A DNA stretch of 64,000 bases from Dermanyssus gallinae (GCA_003439945.1 QVRM01006579.1:1-64000); one strand, 5' to 3'; numbered from the stretch's first letter, positions 23,060-35,573 are shown. Numbers and translations: made by a program. Notes: generated by a model from the letters alone, not told the origin.

Positions 23060-24379
23060 TGATACGGTCTTAGAGGTGGGTCCAAGAGCATGAAAAGCTC
23101 TGACAACTTCGAGATGACAGCCGGCTCTTTCCGGAACAGCTGGGTCGGTTTCGCACTATACTCTGCGCCGTCGAACCCCTCTCTTGCCATCAAGGAACGC
23201 AGGCCGCACGAAGAACATGCATAAACGCGATATCAGAAACCATTACTCTCAGATGAATTGCTCTCACGCTAGTCAGGCACCAAGCGGCCGTTGAAACTAT
23301 TTGAATGTGAGGCGTGCTTGCGCAATACGTATGCAAGCACCCCAAGGAGTTTTCTCGGCAGGAGATATGGTCGTACACGAAGAGTGAAATTGCTTTCCTG
23401 TCATAAAATCACTCCATAGTGCGCTATACCTGAACCTCGCACAGTTACAGGCAGACACAATATACTGATGCTGATGACGTCCGTCGCTGTTAACTAAGCT
23501 CTAAACGTCCGACGATATCGTCTGTAAGTTTTATCGGACACTTTGTATCTGTAACCTCTTCAAATACTTGTCTTCGGGCTAGAGAGAGCAAATTCTGCAA
23601 ATAATGACTAAAACGGTCCGTACGTGAAAACAGCAAAACGTAGCAGCCTATAGGATTAGGACGCGTAACTCAGTAAATTTCAGGCCTTTCTTAGGGTGGA
23701 CATTTGCAAGGTTAATTCAGAGAGTGTGCCAGTTGTACGAAGCACAGCAGCCTCTATGCAACTTGTAATAAATAGGTTGAAGCTCCAAAATCAGTAGAAT
23801 GCGTACTGAATAATTGACCTCCCTAAACGATTCGGTATGTCTAAATCATAATCAGTTCAGAAACGTTTAGGCATACGCGCACGAAATAGTGTTAAAGACA
23901 TGTGTACATACAAGGGAACATAAAGAATAAAGAAATAAAGCCAAACGTTTGAAAGTTACGATAATATTACCTGCTGTGATTTTCCCGTAGTATTGTTTCA
24001 TTGCAGAAATGAAATATTTATCTAAGTGTGTATATATCTGTGTATATAATGAATAAATGATCTTGTTAAAAAATGTAATTTCAGGAATATGAAACTGGTA
24101 CAGTATTTATCGAATATCGATTGCAGCGACGGCCAACTTAGTCAACGTGTTGTCCTACAATACGAAACAGCTACGTGGTTTAATAGTTCTGAGATGAGAT
24201 TAAGTCTTGCACTTGCCTATAATTAAAAAAAAACTTCAACTCTTCTTTAGAGAACCGACCATAATCTCTTATGGACGGCAAATTTGTTATTGACATACAT
24301 CTCATGCCTATACATACACATAGTACATGGTGTCATATATAGTTACAAACAGAAAAGCAGAAACACCAATTATCGTGCC
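23059..24379. other. no supported gene
   Basis: Mixed sequence with short ORFs only; nothing recognised. Confidence 0.55.
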
Positions 24380-24674
24380 TAAACTCGTCTCGTGAGATAC
24401 CTTTTCAATGCACCGAGGGCGGAGATGTTGACATATCTAGGGTTTTCTCATCAGCCCTTGTGGCAGCATGACCGCGGACTCTCAGCGGTATGGTTCTCAA
24501 TCATCTAATATCTAAATGATGATCGCTTGCACCGCTCGGAGGAAATTTGATCAACAACAGGATTAATCGAACCGGCGACGAGGCCCCAGTAGACTACTTA
24601 CGACTATAACTAGCGCTTTAGCCTTCCCCCCCCCTTACCATCTCCTTCATCTCCTAAACGACGCCGCCACGACT
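24380..24674 (-). repeat. SINE-C copy
   Basis: Shares ATATCTAGGGTTTTCTCATC, GGCAGCATGACCGCGGACTC and TTTGATCAACAAC with the copy at 19711. A B-box-like GGTTCGATTAATCC appears on the minus strand. A C-run-containing insertion (24626-24650) splits the A-box end. Confidence 0.75.
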
Positions 24675-25679
24675 TTCGCACTAGTCTGAAGTATGTTATG
24701 TCAGATTTGTTTTGAGTATGACAACCAACGTGTAGCTATTACAGTCGTAGAGATCTCGCGACTTCTAGGGAGCGCTATCATCGGTCAACTTGACGTTCAT
24801 ACTAACCAGTGGCTGTGTTGCATAGCCCGACTATAAGGGCTGCCCACCCTACATATAAGGTACGCCGGATACGCCAACCCGTGTTTCGCGTCGAACATAG
24901 ATTAATTGGAACGTGGTTGTGCGAGTCGTAACGATGTTGTACCGATGGCCGACAGCAGAAGCTGGCAGGGGCGGCAACTCGCTCGAAAATGTTACCACCT
25001 CCTGCCGTGCCCATCAGCCACCTACTACTACAACTACTACGAAGGCTATGAGCGGCACACGCTGCTCTCAGGTGCAGTCAACCAGAGATCCAGCGCTACG
25101 TAAGTACGTGTCTACAACGGACAACGTACACAGATAGACCCATGTCGGCGTCTCTGCCGCCACTAACTGCTGGATACCCTGCGCCCAGACGCGCGCCCCT
25201 GGTCCTGGTCCTGCCCTGGCCTGGCCTGGCCACGAACGTCAGCTACGGAGGCAGCGCGCCAACAGACAAGCACTGCAGAAGGCTGTCCGCTGTGCTACAG
25301 CAGGCAGAACTAATGTGTTATTGCTACAGCCCTCAAGGGTCCTCTGAGGGGTCGCTGTCGACGGCCTGATTAAGGGCGGCCCGCTACGCGCGCCCGCACT
25401 TGCCCGCTACTCGCCTCTGCTCGCTGCGCGGTCCATTCGCACGGCTCAGCCTTTGACGACGGCGTTCAACGTCAATGCAGGGGCGTTGGCAGGGGCGGTG
25501 CAGGCGCAGCGCCAACTTCAAGGTCGGTTTACTTTAATGGTCGATTTTTAAACATGTACTAATCCCGGAAGGCAATCCCGCTGCTACTGCTGCTGCTGCC
25601 GCCGCGGCTTCGGCGGCCATGACACCATGACGAGAGGTGAAGTCAGGAGGCGCCATTCTCTTCAAGAGCCGCTTTGCTG

Positions 25680-25683
<4 letters not shown>
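24675..25683 (+). other. GC-rich segment, possible 5' UTR or exon
   Basis: 24906-25099 is open in two plus frames and ends at a strong donor-like CGCTAC|GTAAGTA (GT at 25100). A GCT/GCC triplet run lies at 25580-25612. No domain is recognised and both frames contain short triplet-derived runs (poly-Thr or Tyr). I do not assign a gene. Confidence 0.2.

Positions 25684-25748
<65 letters not shown>
25684..25748. repeat. (AT)n microsatellite
   Basis: Pure AT array. Confidence 0.95.
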
Positions 25749-25751
<3 letters not shown>

Positions 25752-27050
25752 GTTTGATAGAATGCGTTCAACGCGCTCTGATGGATTAAATGAATATTCA
25801 TTCTTCTCCGTGCTCCGCGGCACGCAAAGCCCAGGGTATAAAATACATTCTAGCTTAATATACTAGCTACTGCTTGAACGACCAAATATTTAGTAGCATT
25901 AGACTAGTATGTATTTAAGTACATTACCGAAGAACGCACTCAGATAAATGTTCTTGTAATGCACTGACTACTAACCAAACGATCACAACAGCAACAACAA
26001 GAAGTACAAAGTCAACAGCTGTTTACGCTTTTACGGGCGCAAAACCATTAGGTCCACTATCCATACTAGATAATGGTAGATAATGGTGTGACCGGCTGAA
26101 ACTTAAGAAAAAATTAAATATTCATCTTGCACTTTATAGCATGCAGTTAAAACATGTAGTACTTATTCGGTTCCAAATCTACACTGATCCATGCAAAGTA
26201 CAAGATTGCAGTCCTTTTGAATAGCCTTTGACGCACGTCGGCAGAGAGAAACAGATTCTAAGTATAAACGTTCACGACTGCAGTTTTCGATGGACATGTA
26301 CATACTGCTTTATATATACAGATTTGCATATAGCGTGAGCTCTTCAGTCCAAGTTTTTTCAGTTGTCGATCTTTACGGGCTTCCAGTCAACGAGTTTGAC
26401 ACAACTGGTTTTGGCAGTATGCGCGTCTTATTCATTTGATGTACTGTAAAGTAGCACACATAGGTACACTATACACTGGACAACTTAGCATTATTTTAAT
26501 ATTTGTGGATTATTCGGTAAGTAAGGTAAACAAGTAATACAATTGAAAAAAAAACAAGAGGTGTCTTATTTCTCGGGTAGCCTCTCTAAAGCCTCGCACA
26601 CTAGCCCAGTAGGGGCCCACTGATTGCTTTCATCTCTTTCAAAAGGTTGGCTTTCTCAAATTTCTTTCTTAGAAAATATAAGAGAGGGAGGACTGAGATA
26701 GCCGCCCTGAGGGTAGTCAGTCGTTTGCAGGCACAAGTCCTGTTCCTGAATGCCCGATTTTAAGGATAACACAATTGTCAGCATTCAGGATACCTATCAG
26801 TGTTCGTAAAACACGTGCGCCCATGCCCGCATCTGCTAGTTTCTCATGAAGATCACTCTGGTGGCATATCAGACGCTGCTCTGTAGTCTACCAGTACAGC
26901 GTGAAAGACTTAGTGGTTAGTGATGGCGGCCGAGTACTTCACGTCGTCTAGAAACTCCTATAGTGCGATCATTGTCAAACGTCCCGCACGTAATGCATGC
27001 TTCTTTGCAAAGGATGATTTAGCTCGGCGCGCCAGGAAGCTCCATATGCT
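25749..27050. other. no supported gene
   Basis: AT-rich. The segment 26560-27050 may be the outer part of the CR1-like copy that follows, but I cannot align it. Confidence 0.45.
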
Positions 27051-27054
27051 CAAA

Positions 27055-28720
27055 GGTTATTCACCATAAATTGGTAGTATAGTACTACCGTTCATATATC
27101 ATTTTTTAGCCCGCCAATAACACTGTTAACACTTGAATGTGACGTGACAATGTTGCAATAAACGAACAGTTGAGTAGGTGGTAGCGCCCGCTATTTACTT
27201 CTCCACAATATTTACATAACATGTAACTACCAATTATATGGTAAATAAACTGAATGAATACTTACATACCCATTGCGTACGCACTCTTTGATTTCATAAT
27301 AGCTTTCCTCCAAGCACATGATGCGACACTAACCATGCCATGTTGTTCGGCATGTTATATATCTGTTTCTCTATGATGACAACCTATATCAATCACTGCA
27401 AAAAGCAGCCTCCACTACATAGAGTCACTCACTGCTAATGCCATGTTGCGATTTTCTCTAAATTCTCTGTAGATTTTTTGTAACGTTTGTGTGCTGAACG
27501 GAATCTTGCCCAGTACTAAATGCTTTACTAATGTGCATTCGCGGTATACTTCCAGTGCAAACGTCGCCGGTACGTTCTTTGGCGAGGCCAACGTGCTCTT
27601 TACAAGGTCAGATTTGATCTTATCTATATTTCATAGGATGCCCGTGCTAGCCTTGCTACGAATCTATTCTATATGTCTGGTGAATCAAAACCGGAGCGTC
27701 ACTGTTATTCCTAGATAGCAAACGTGATCGACGAGAGGTATATATACTTCCCTAGTCTTAATGCACCGTTCAACTGCGGCAAACGATAGCTTCGTTTTGG
27801 CGATGTTGGTTGCCAGTTCGTTTCCTTGGCAGTAATCTGGGGCTTCCCGTGAATTAAACTACGCGTGGTTTCGCGTTTTTTTCAGAGCTATAAAATCGTC
27901 GGCATAAAATACGGCGTGTGTCGCTTTTATATTTCTGACGGCGTCCGCCAAGCCAGCCATATACAGTATGCAGAAGAGGGCGGTTTGAGAATCACCCTAA
28001 ACAACAAGTCCAGTGCTCTGTGCTACTGGCCTGCCGACATAGTGAGCTAATTGTTGTTCATATTTAAGTTCACTTGCAGCATATCGCGTATCCAATTATA
28101 CATAGTTCACTACATAGAAAACAGTTTTCGAAGAAGTTCAAGGAAGTTGTCTCTTCTAACGCGGTGAAATGCAGTTAAAAATCGATAAAGGCGGTGTATG
28201 TCATCTCTTTTTTCTATCCTAACGGCTCGATACGTGGTCCAAAAAAGGCAACAGCGTCCGACGTAGATCGTCCTATTAGAAATCCATGTTGTTTGGATGG
28301 TAAATCAGAGTAACGGCGTCGTATAAGCGTTAGTTGATTGGGTCGCTTGCTTCACCCTTCTATTTGTAAATTGACTGCACAAAACTTTTTCTCCATAATT
28401 CCGGTACTTTACCGCGGCGTGGTACATATTATTGTATATTCTCACATGTACATAACAAATTAAGGCGGCTCACAAATTACACGTTGATGCGTAGTCCTTC
28501 GGGCACGTATTACGTAGGTATGAGTTGCATAGTTTGGTTAATGGCGGGTACAGACTATTTGTATTTGTTTTGATATGTTTATACACCATTTGGTCGGGGC
28601 ACACAAATTTACCGTTTTCTGTGGATTTGATTACGTTGGCGACCTTGTTTTCTGTAAATGCTTGGCAGTCAAAGGTATTCCCCCTCGGAGGTAGTAAGAG
28701 ATCACCGCCGTATAGACGCG
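27055..28720 (-). pseudogene. old CR1-like non-LTR reverse transcriptase, heavily decayed
   Basis: The minus strand shows RT motifs in the right order. A segment homologous to the fingers/palm of the 42-kb element lies at 28150-28290 (plus-strand TCCGACGTAGATCGTCCTAT against TCTGACGTAGACCGTCCCCG). The catalytic FYADDF-type motif is at about 27887-27915. An LGITVTL-like thumb start is at about 27690-27710. The 3' end at 27058-27081 (TTATTCACCATAAATTGGTAGT) matches the terminus of the 42-kb element at 41396-41419. Many stops and indels. Confidence 0.7.
27212..27268 (+). mobile_element. CR1-like 3' terminus in opposite orientation
   Basis: The reverse complement of this stretch reads TATTCATTCAGTTTATTTAC followed by CATATAATTGGTAGTTACA, matching the 41375-41425 terminus including its (TTCA)n tail. 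It lies inverted relative to the 3' end at 27058, about 150 bases away and within the minus-strand copy. Confidence 0.55.
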
Positions 28721-29720
28721 TATAACAGAGTATCCAGTCGCTGTCAATAATTAATGGATTTGGTGGAGTGGGCCGTTCTGGGAGGAGTACCCATGGCTTT
28801 GTAGCACCTTGTTATACGCGTGTCACCCGCTATATTATGTTATACGCTTGTTTATTTTCTTGTTTAACTTGATAGCAGCGAGTCGTTGTACTCCCTCCTG
28901 GCTTAGATCCATGCGACTACATATAATGTATTTTATGACTTTCCCTTGCTCATCAAGCAATGGTGTGTGCGTGGTAGGCTTTGCGTAACGGCGTCCGTGT
29001 ACATAAAAATTGAATTGCTTTGGGATATAGCTTGTTGGCTGAATGAGTTGAAGTGCTTGTCATATTATCTGAGGGTTCGGTGAGCGACTAAAGGCGTGTA
29101 CTGGGGGTGCATTGGGCTTGTTGGTCCGGTGCAAATTAAACGTGATTTTTTAGTGTTTTTGATTAGTTGAGGGGGTTGAATGCATCTCGTTGATTATTGA
29201 CTGTGGCTGCTGTGCTGAGGTCAATGCGACATCGACCGCACTGGTACACAACCTCACTTTCGTCGGTTTAAATATGCATTATTCTGATTATCAGTGCGTA
29301 TATTCTGTTTTGTGGGCTGTTTTAACTCCTCATGTTACTTGCTCAAAGACTTCAGTGTGATATCGTGCTCTTCTTAGGTTTGTCTACTGCGGTTAGTTCT
29401 TACGGTCGTCGTTTTCGCTGCTACGTATAATCTAAATGGTTCTAGTTGTTCGCAAAAAAGACGAAAGCATATCCCTGCTAACCACATTCCAGGGCCCTGT
29501 AGTTGGTTAAATTTGTTGGCTGTTCTATATGAAACTTATCTATATGAAAACTATTATAATACGCCTGGTTTATCCCTGAAATCTTCGTTAGTTTTCCATC
29601 TAAATCTTTATACACAATTCGTGCTACATATCATTGCATATTCTCATATGTGTATAGCAAATTAAGGCAGCTCACAAATAACACTTTTATGCGTAGTCCT
29701 TCGGGCGCGTCTTACGTCAG
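28412..29720. repeat. pair of about 105-bp direct repeats 1.2 kb apart
   Basis: 28412-28520 and 29615-29722 share AAATTAAGG(C)GGCTCACAAAT and TGCGTAGTCCTTCGGGC(A/G)CGT. The sequence between is AT-rich without clear coding. It could be the ends of an element, or two copies of a 5' region of the CR1-like family. Confidence 0.6.
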
Positions 29721-30039
29721 GGACGTTGACAACTTTAAAATTCGTCAAATTGTTCGTGCCAGTTATTGTACGTTGTTCATGATTCGTCACGCGTCCAACT
29801 CCCTTTCCAACTGCCAACCAAGCATTCTTGCGTCCTCTGTTTGGTGTGAACGTACCGCTGCTGCTGCTGTTTCAATGTTGTTTTGGCCTATCTTGAATAC
29901 ACATACATGGAGGATTCCCGCGTGCGTGCAGCTTTTGTTAAATATTGCTTCTGCGCGTTTAAAACGTTTTTGTCGTTATAGTTGTTGTTGTTGCCGTTGT
30001 TGCGGCGGTAGTCAATTAATTGATGAATTTTGTTAACTC

Positions 30040-30180
30040 TTCAATTAACAAGTTGAAGAGTTGTATACAGAGATACAACGATCTGTATTCTTCCTGAGTG
30101 AATACAGATCGTTGAAATAGGCAGTTACATTTGCGCTGTTAGCTGTTAGCAGTAACAGCAGCTTATTTCAATTCACTTGA
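30040..30180. repeat. cluster of hairpins including a perfect 15-bp stem
   Basis: CAACGATCTGTATTC (30076-30090) and its exact reverse complement (30100-30114) are separated by 9 bases. Another inverted pair (CTCTTCAA/TTGAAGAG) lies just upstream, and GTTGAAATA/TATTTCAAT could pair further out. Function unknown; the remnant of an inverted-repeat element is possible. Confidence 0.85.
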
Positions 30181-30318
30181 TAATAGCTTGTAAAAGCAGC
30201 TTTTCATTGAAATGGCTTGCCATGAGGTTGCATCTGCCTTAAGGGGTAACAATTAGCAAGCATCCTGACAGGGTGGCTGAATAACTTATTTTTTGTCAAG
30301 CAAACATTTTTTTTTATC

Positions 30319-30499
30319 AAGCCTAGTGACGTGGTGCATTCGCGTGCGAGCCCTTGCGACCGGAGAAAACACATAGGCGCACGGGTTCGATCTCCACCGT
30401 TGCACATTTACATTTAAAGAGTCTGTCTTACAAAGCAATGCGAAAGCAAACCTGTGGACGCTAAATGTTGGCTGAGAGTAAGCCCGAAAAAGTTTTTAG
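30319..30499 (+). repeat. SINE-B copy
   Basis: Head CCTAGTGACGTGGTGCATTC, B box GGTTCGATCTC (30383-30393), then CCGTTGCACATTTACATTTA and the end GCTAAATGTTGGCTGAGAGT. Confidence 0.9.
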
Positions 30500-30981
30500 G
30501 TTGCTAAAATTTCACCTGCTTCGAAGCACTCATTACAGAGTGTCGTCCAAAGAGGCGATGGAAGGACCGGCGCTGTTATATGTTAGTTCCGTGTGCAGTC
30601 GAGCCCGAATGCCTTCTTATTTTTCAACACCTCAATTGCACGTTGAGCCCCCATAAAGAATAATAGAGCATTCTATTGTTGGGACAACAGGCGCTCGTAT
30701 TCGCTCGATAATTCACGCGACACTAGGATAACCCCGGGCGCGCTAGCTAGCGCTGTGAATATGTCGATACAGTGTTGGCACAAGCAGTCGGAGGCACCAG
30801 AACGTAAAGTTTGTTCCAAGGGCGCAGTGAAACTCAAGTCTAGCCCTCATAAGCATGCAATTTTCATTTTCCCTGGCGAACAAGATTTTCATGAAATCAA
30901 TCACGCAACGGCGTCTGCAACATAAGTCTTCTATCTCCGGAAGCTCTCGTATGCAAATATGTATATGTATATGTATATATT

Positions 30982-30984
<3 letters not shown>
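30500..30984. other. no supported gene
   Basis: No element, RNA or exon recognised. Confidence 0.5.

Positions 30985-31022
<38 letters not shown>
30985..31022. repeat. (AT)n microsatellite
   Basis: AT array preceded by TATATG repeats. Confidence 0.95.
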
Positions 31023-31026
<4 letters not shown>

Positions 31027-31431
31027 GTACTACTTATTCACAGGCATAGCATAAACATATTTATTTACAAATTGCAGTATAGTGTTAATATTAATTGACG
31101 CCTATTAATATAGGTGCTAATTTTCTACCAACACTAAGGATTTCAGCTTGTTACACTTAGACGTTGCAGCGGGGACACTTTGAGTCTCCTTGATGGTAAA
31201 AGGGCACGGCCGGTTTCTCTGTTGAGCATGGACCAAAGGTCCTTTTTCTTTCGCTCTCGCGAGCTCCTGCCCCGTCTCCTTTCTCTTTCACCGTCCATCT
31301 TTGCCCGTCTCTTTCTCTGATTTTGCTTCTTCGTGCGGGTCTCTGTCCACGACATACACTTTATACACTGTGTATGCGTGTGTAGGCGCATGTGTATAGC
31401 GCATGCAGAGGCATGGACGAGCGGATGAACG

Positions 31432-31703
31432 ATGGACGAACGGTCGGTCGGTCTGTTGGACAAAGTTGGGCGGAAAGCTTTATCGGAAAATCTGCCCACG
31501 ACCCCCGGGGGTGTTGGCAGCGAGACGTTAGCCAAACGAAGGAAACTGTCGAGAAGTGCAGCAGCAACGGTAGTAACAGCAGCAGCTACCCCCACCTCCA
31601 CCACCAACCAGCAGTCGTCGGTCAGTCCAGCCAACCCGGACGCTTGCGGGGGTGCGATGTGCGGCGGGTCCTCGATACGAGTTAGCGGATACGATAACAG
31701 AAA
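31432..31703 (+). CDS. candidate first coding exon of a nuclear protein (unassigned)
   Basis: The ATG at 31432 opens a 91-codon frame of non-repetitive composition. It begins MDERSVGLLDKVGRK, has a basic KRRKL nuclear-localisation-like motif near residue 35, a Ser/Thr/Ala-rich middle and a Cys-Gly patch (DACGGAMCGGSS). It could end at the donor-like AGAAA|GTAACA (GT at 31704) just before the stop. The area is GC- and CpG-richer than its surroundings. The minus strand is also open (31143-31712, 189 codons), so strand is uncertain. No family is recognised; the layout only resembles N-terminal exons of transcription regulators. Confidence 0.22.
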
Positions 31704-32159
31704 GTAACACAAAGAGTATTCAGTTGTAGAAGTTGTGGCAGCCGGTGTAGTAGAGTCGAAATCGAAATCGTAGTAGTAGTAGTAGTCGTAGTCGTAGTAG
31801 TGGTAACAGTATACGCTCTCTGAAGTACTTGCCTAAGGTGCAGCTCCAGGAGAGTCGATCAGACACGCGCACACCCTCGGGGAGAGGCCGACCGTGGTCG
31901 ATTGGAATGGATTTCATTTCACTGTAGTCATTGCAGCACAAGTTGTGAGAGTTGTAATCGCTGATGGTAGTAACCGGGGCGGGGCGCAGGGGGGGGCAGA
32001 GGGATATGTTCATAGTGAACGAACACTGCTGGGCAGCCAGCGTGTTAGCCAGCGGCTTGAGTGTTGAACATCGGTAGCGTCTTGCGATCCGTCGTGTTCG
32101 TTCTCCTTCTCGTCTTCTTCTTTTTCTTCTTCCTTTGTTTCCGTCTCCGTCGTCGTTGC

Positions 32160-32580
32160 CGTCTTGCTGTATTTCCGTTTTACCCTTTAGAGGCTAAATG
32201 GAGAAGGGGAAGATAGAAAGAGAAAATAGAGAGTGCCTGTGAAAGGGATTTAAAGGAAAAAGAAAGGGTGAGCTTCAAAGGGAAAAGAAAGTGAGATTGT
32301 GAGATTCAAAGGGAAAGGAAAGAGTGAGAGAGGGGAAAAATAGAGAGGTGGTGGGAAGAAAACGATAAAAATACAAAGAGGGAGAGGGAAAGGAGAGCAG
32401 TTGGTGGAGCCAACCAGCGAGAGGGAGAGAGATGGGGAGAAAATGCGGGAACAAAAGATATAGAGATAAAACAATGGGGAGAAACCGAGACAACAAGAGG
32501 GAAATACGTGGGGAACGAGAGAACCAAAGCGAGCGAGAGAGAGAGGGGAAAGGGAGAAAGGGTAAGGAATAAGATATTTA
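32160..32580 (+). repeat. about 0.4-kb purine-rich tract
   Basis: The plus strand is mostly A/G (GAAAGAGAAAATAGAGAG, AAAGGGAAAGGAAAG and similar). A GATTGTGAGATTCAAAGGGA-type unit is partly repeated at 32275-32330. The Ser/Phe/Leu/Pro-rich minus ORFs here are repeat translations. Confidence 0.85.
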
Positions 32581-34779
32581 CAGGGGAACACAAAACGACG
32601 GAATAGAAACAGGGTACATAGAATCCGCCAAAAGCGGCAGCAAAGACAAACTAATAGGTAGCGGCTGGCTATCATATTTATTAGGTCGTCGTCGTCGCCG
32701 TCTCCGCCACAGCAGCAGCAATTGCTGCTGTTGCTGGTGCCGGCACCGGCGCCATGCCGCTGTCATCTTTGCGGTCGTTGTCGTGAAACGATACGTCCTT
32801 AGCGAGCCCAGTGGGCGGTGGCAGCGCAGTAGTGATGGTGGTAGCGGGGGCTACGGGTCAACGCGAGCTGTCGACGAAAAGATTACTCCCAACACTTACC
32901 GCCTATCTCTCCTATCTTGTGCTATTTCCCTCTCTCTTATATACTAACTTGTCTCTTACTCACCCCTGAACGTTTTCATGCTTTCACTTTTCAAACTCCT
33001 TTTCTCTCTCTCTCTCGTACATTCCAAACCCATTAACCCTCACTTCGAAAAAAATCTCTCTTGCTCTCCCGCTCTTGTATACGCATTCGCGCTAAATCTC
33101 TGACCTTGTCTGTTCGCTAATCCGCTTCTGTCTTCAATGTTTTAACGGCGCTCACCGACCTGAGCACATATGCTCTGGACTCTCGGCTTCTGTTCGTATC
33201 TTTTTCGGTCGGTCGACTCTTGAATTTTGCTTGCCTTAGGCTGCCGGTTGAAACTCAGTTTTCGTCCGGTTGAAACTAATCTCTTAACTAGGCGTTCCAC
33301 TAACAATGTTCGCTACGATGGTTATAGTAATTATTGCAGTTTGCTGCCTTGCTTCTCTTTGTTGGGTCTGAACAGTTAGCAATGCGAATTATTCAGTTCA
33401 GTTTATTACTTTGGAACACACGCTCCTTACAGAACGCTCGCGTTTCGCATACATCGTTGTGCTTGTCACCCCAATTATCTATAATGTTATTAGTGCTTAT
33501 GGGCACTCACCTTGATATGTATGGACAAAAATTTAATAATAATAATATTTTTATTACTATGCTAACCAGACAATAAATAGTTTGTACGTTTGAATCACAA
33601 CTATGTATATCTAATTTACACCATATTTGGTCAGCCTAGCACGTTCGACAGTTTCGATAACAGTGCCACCAATTTCTTTAAATCTTTCAGGGAGGGACTA
33701 TTTCTACAATTACAGTTCCAAAGTCAGCCGATAATTTGGGCAACAGTGTGAATAACGAGCAATACAAATACAAAAGATAAGACATGGGCGAACCACTGCA
33801 AGAAGTAAACCTCAGCGCCAACAACGAATTCAACTTAGGTACATCTACGATCCATATAGATTCTAAATAACATGCCACGTGATTGGCACTTGCAAAAAAT
33901 AAAGCGCTCGTAGTAAAAACAGATATCTCAAACGTAACTTGAATGTAGCTTTTCAGGTAAAATTCGTTTAGTGTTATAAATATGGCCGTTTAACCTTTAG
34001 TACGTGAAAAACCTGAGTCTACGTTTACTTAGATAGCTAAGTGTTACTATAATAGCTAACAATAATTACTTATGCAAATTTATTCTCAGACACATCCAAT
34101 TGGCGCGGAGTCTAACTTAGTCATCCTAATAGCTGGCATGATCGGATTGTAAAAAAACTAACGGTTTGGAAATCATCTACAAGTATTTGGTATGCACACG
34201 TGTGTTTGCGAGTACGTATTACTTTTATCGATATGCACAAAAGTATGATCATCATTGTTATTATGACGCATCTCCGTGAACGAATCTGTTTCTTGTGGTT
34301 TCAAGATCTACTAAGCAAAATATAGTAATTGCTATTTGTAACTTTAGTGCACACATGTTTATTTAGTGCACACATAGTTAGTTATCCACTGTCCTCCCCC
34401 CACGATACACTACGTTTAAATATACATGGGGCGCCAGACGCTTTTCAGTACTGATACATTGAGTACCAGTAAATACAGTGACGATCAATCAATATCAAGC
34501 GACTCGTTGCAAAAGACAAACATATCGGTTACTCAGTAAACAAGCGTTACAGCGCTCTTTTTCCAACTGTTTAAAATAAACGTCGAGCCAGTTATATCGC
34601 TATTTCACTTGGTATTTATAGTGTATGCTTGCAAACTAATACGTGGGTTATTTCAGTAAGTAACGTAAATAGAATAAAATGTTTAAACCAGCACATACAT
34701 TTGTAATTTTTTTTTTTTTTTAGATTTTTCCGTAAGGCTAATTGCCCGTGTACGGTTTTTTCATGTCATGGCTATTTTT
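32581..34779. other. no supported gene
   Basis: (TCG)n and CAG triplets at 32685-32725, a T/C-rich stretch to 33110, then AT-rich sequence. No recognised element or exon. Confidence 0.5.
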
Positions 34780-34911
34780 AATCCACTCCGGCATTTACCT
34801 TATCTAAATTGGAAACCATGCAAATCAATTTAAGAGTGGCCGGTCTGGGTCTCGAACCCAGTCCTCCCGAATGCAAGGCAAAGGCTTTGCCACTAAGCCA
34901 TCTTGCTCGGT
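34780..34911 (-). repeat. SINE-A copy
   Basis: The minus strand carries the same head as 1818-1912, with one base missing in the D loop, and the same GGTTCGAGACC B box. It continues into a tail found again at 9530-9585. Confidence 0.85.
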
Positions 34912-35306
34912 CTACATTTAGTTTGTTTTAAACAAATATTTAAAGTTATTTGAAACAAAAAATATATTTATTATAAAAGTGTTTCAAAATTATAATTGTA
35001 AGGTTCGAACGTATATTTTGTATTTGGCGCTTCAAACTGTCCTGCCTATCCGTGAATTACTAACATATGAGAAGAAAATCATGTCCTCCTGAAATTTTAT
35101 TTAAGTTTGCAATGTTTAGAAAAAATAGTTAACGTTTTGACTGTTACCTTGAAAACAATTGCTGGCAAGCCCGAATAACATTGGACGACTTTTCTATCGA
35201 CACAGATAACTTTAACGGCAGATGAGGATACAATTGTTGTAAAGAATTCTATCCGCTGGAAGACAATTTGTCGATTAGGCACTAGAACCCCCGTCTCGTC
35301 ATATTT

Positions 35307-35571
35307 TTGTTATATCTGCCAATGAATAAAAGAAACGTCACACTCGTTAGCAATTTAGGGCTCGAGGAGAGTACGCCCAATGTCCTCGAGTTTGCTAAGA
35401 GCTCTTCCATGGCCCAGCCAGAGGAAAACGTTTCCACAAAAAGCAAAAGCCCGTCAAGCCGGATTCGAGAGCTCCTCAAAACCTCTTCTAGGCGCATACG
35501 TGCGTTTACTGCACGCACACGCTTAGAAACGATGCTGCTGATTGGAAAAAGGGCCAATAAAAGACAACGGA

Positions 35572-35572
<1 letters not shown>
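35307..35572 (+). CDS. unassigned ORF running into (AT)n
   Basis: About 88 open codons of ordinary composition (LEESTPNVLEFAKSSS, SSRIRELLKTSSRRIRAFTA, GKRANKRQR) precede an AT array. The C-terminal half is basic. The minus strand is open over the same bases. No domain is recognised. It could be an element fragment abutting (AT)n, like those at 53 and 59 kb. Confidence 0.2.
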
Positions 35573-35573
<1 letters not shown>

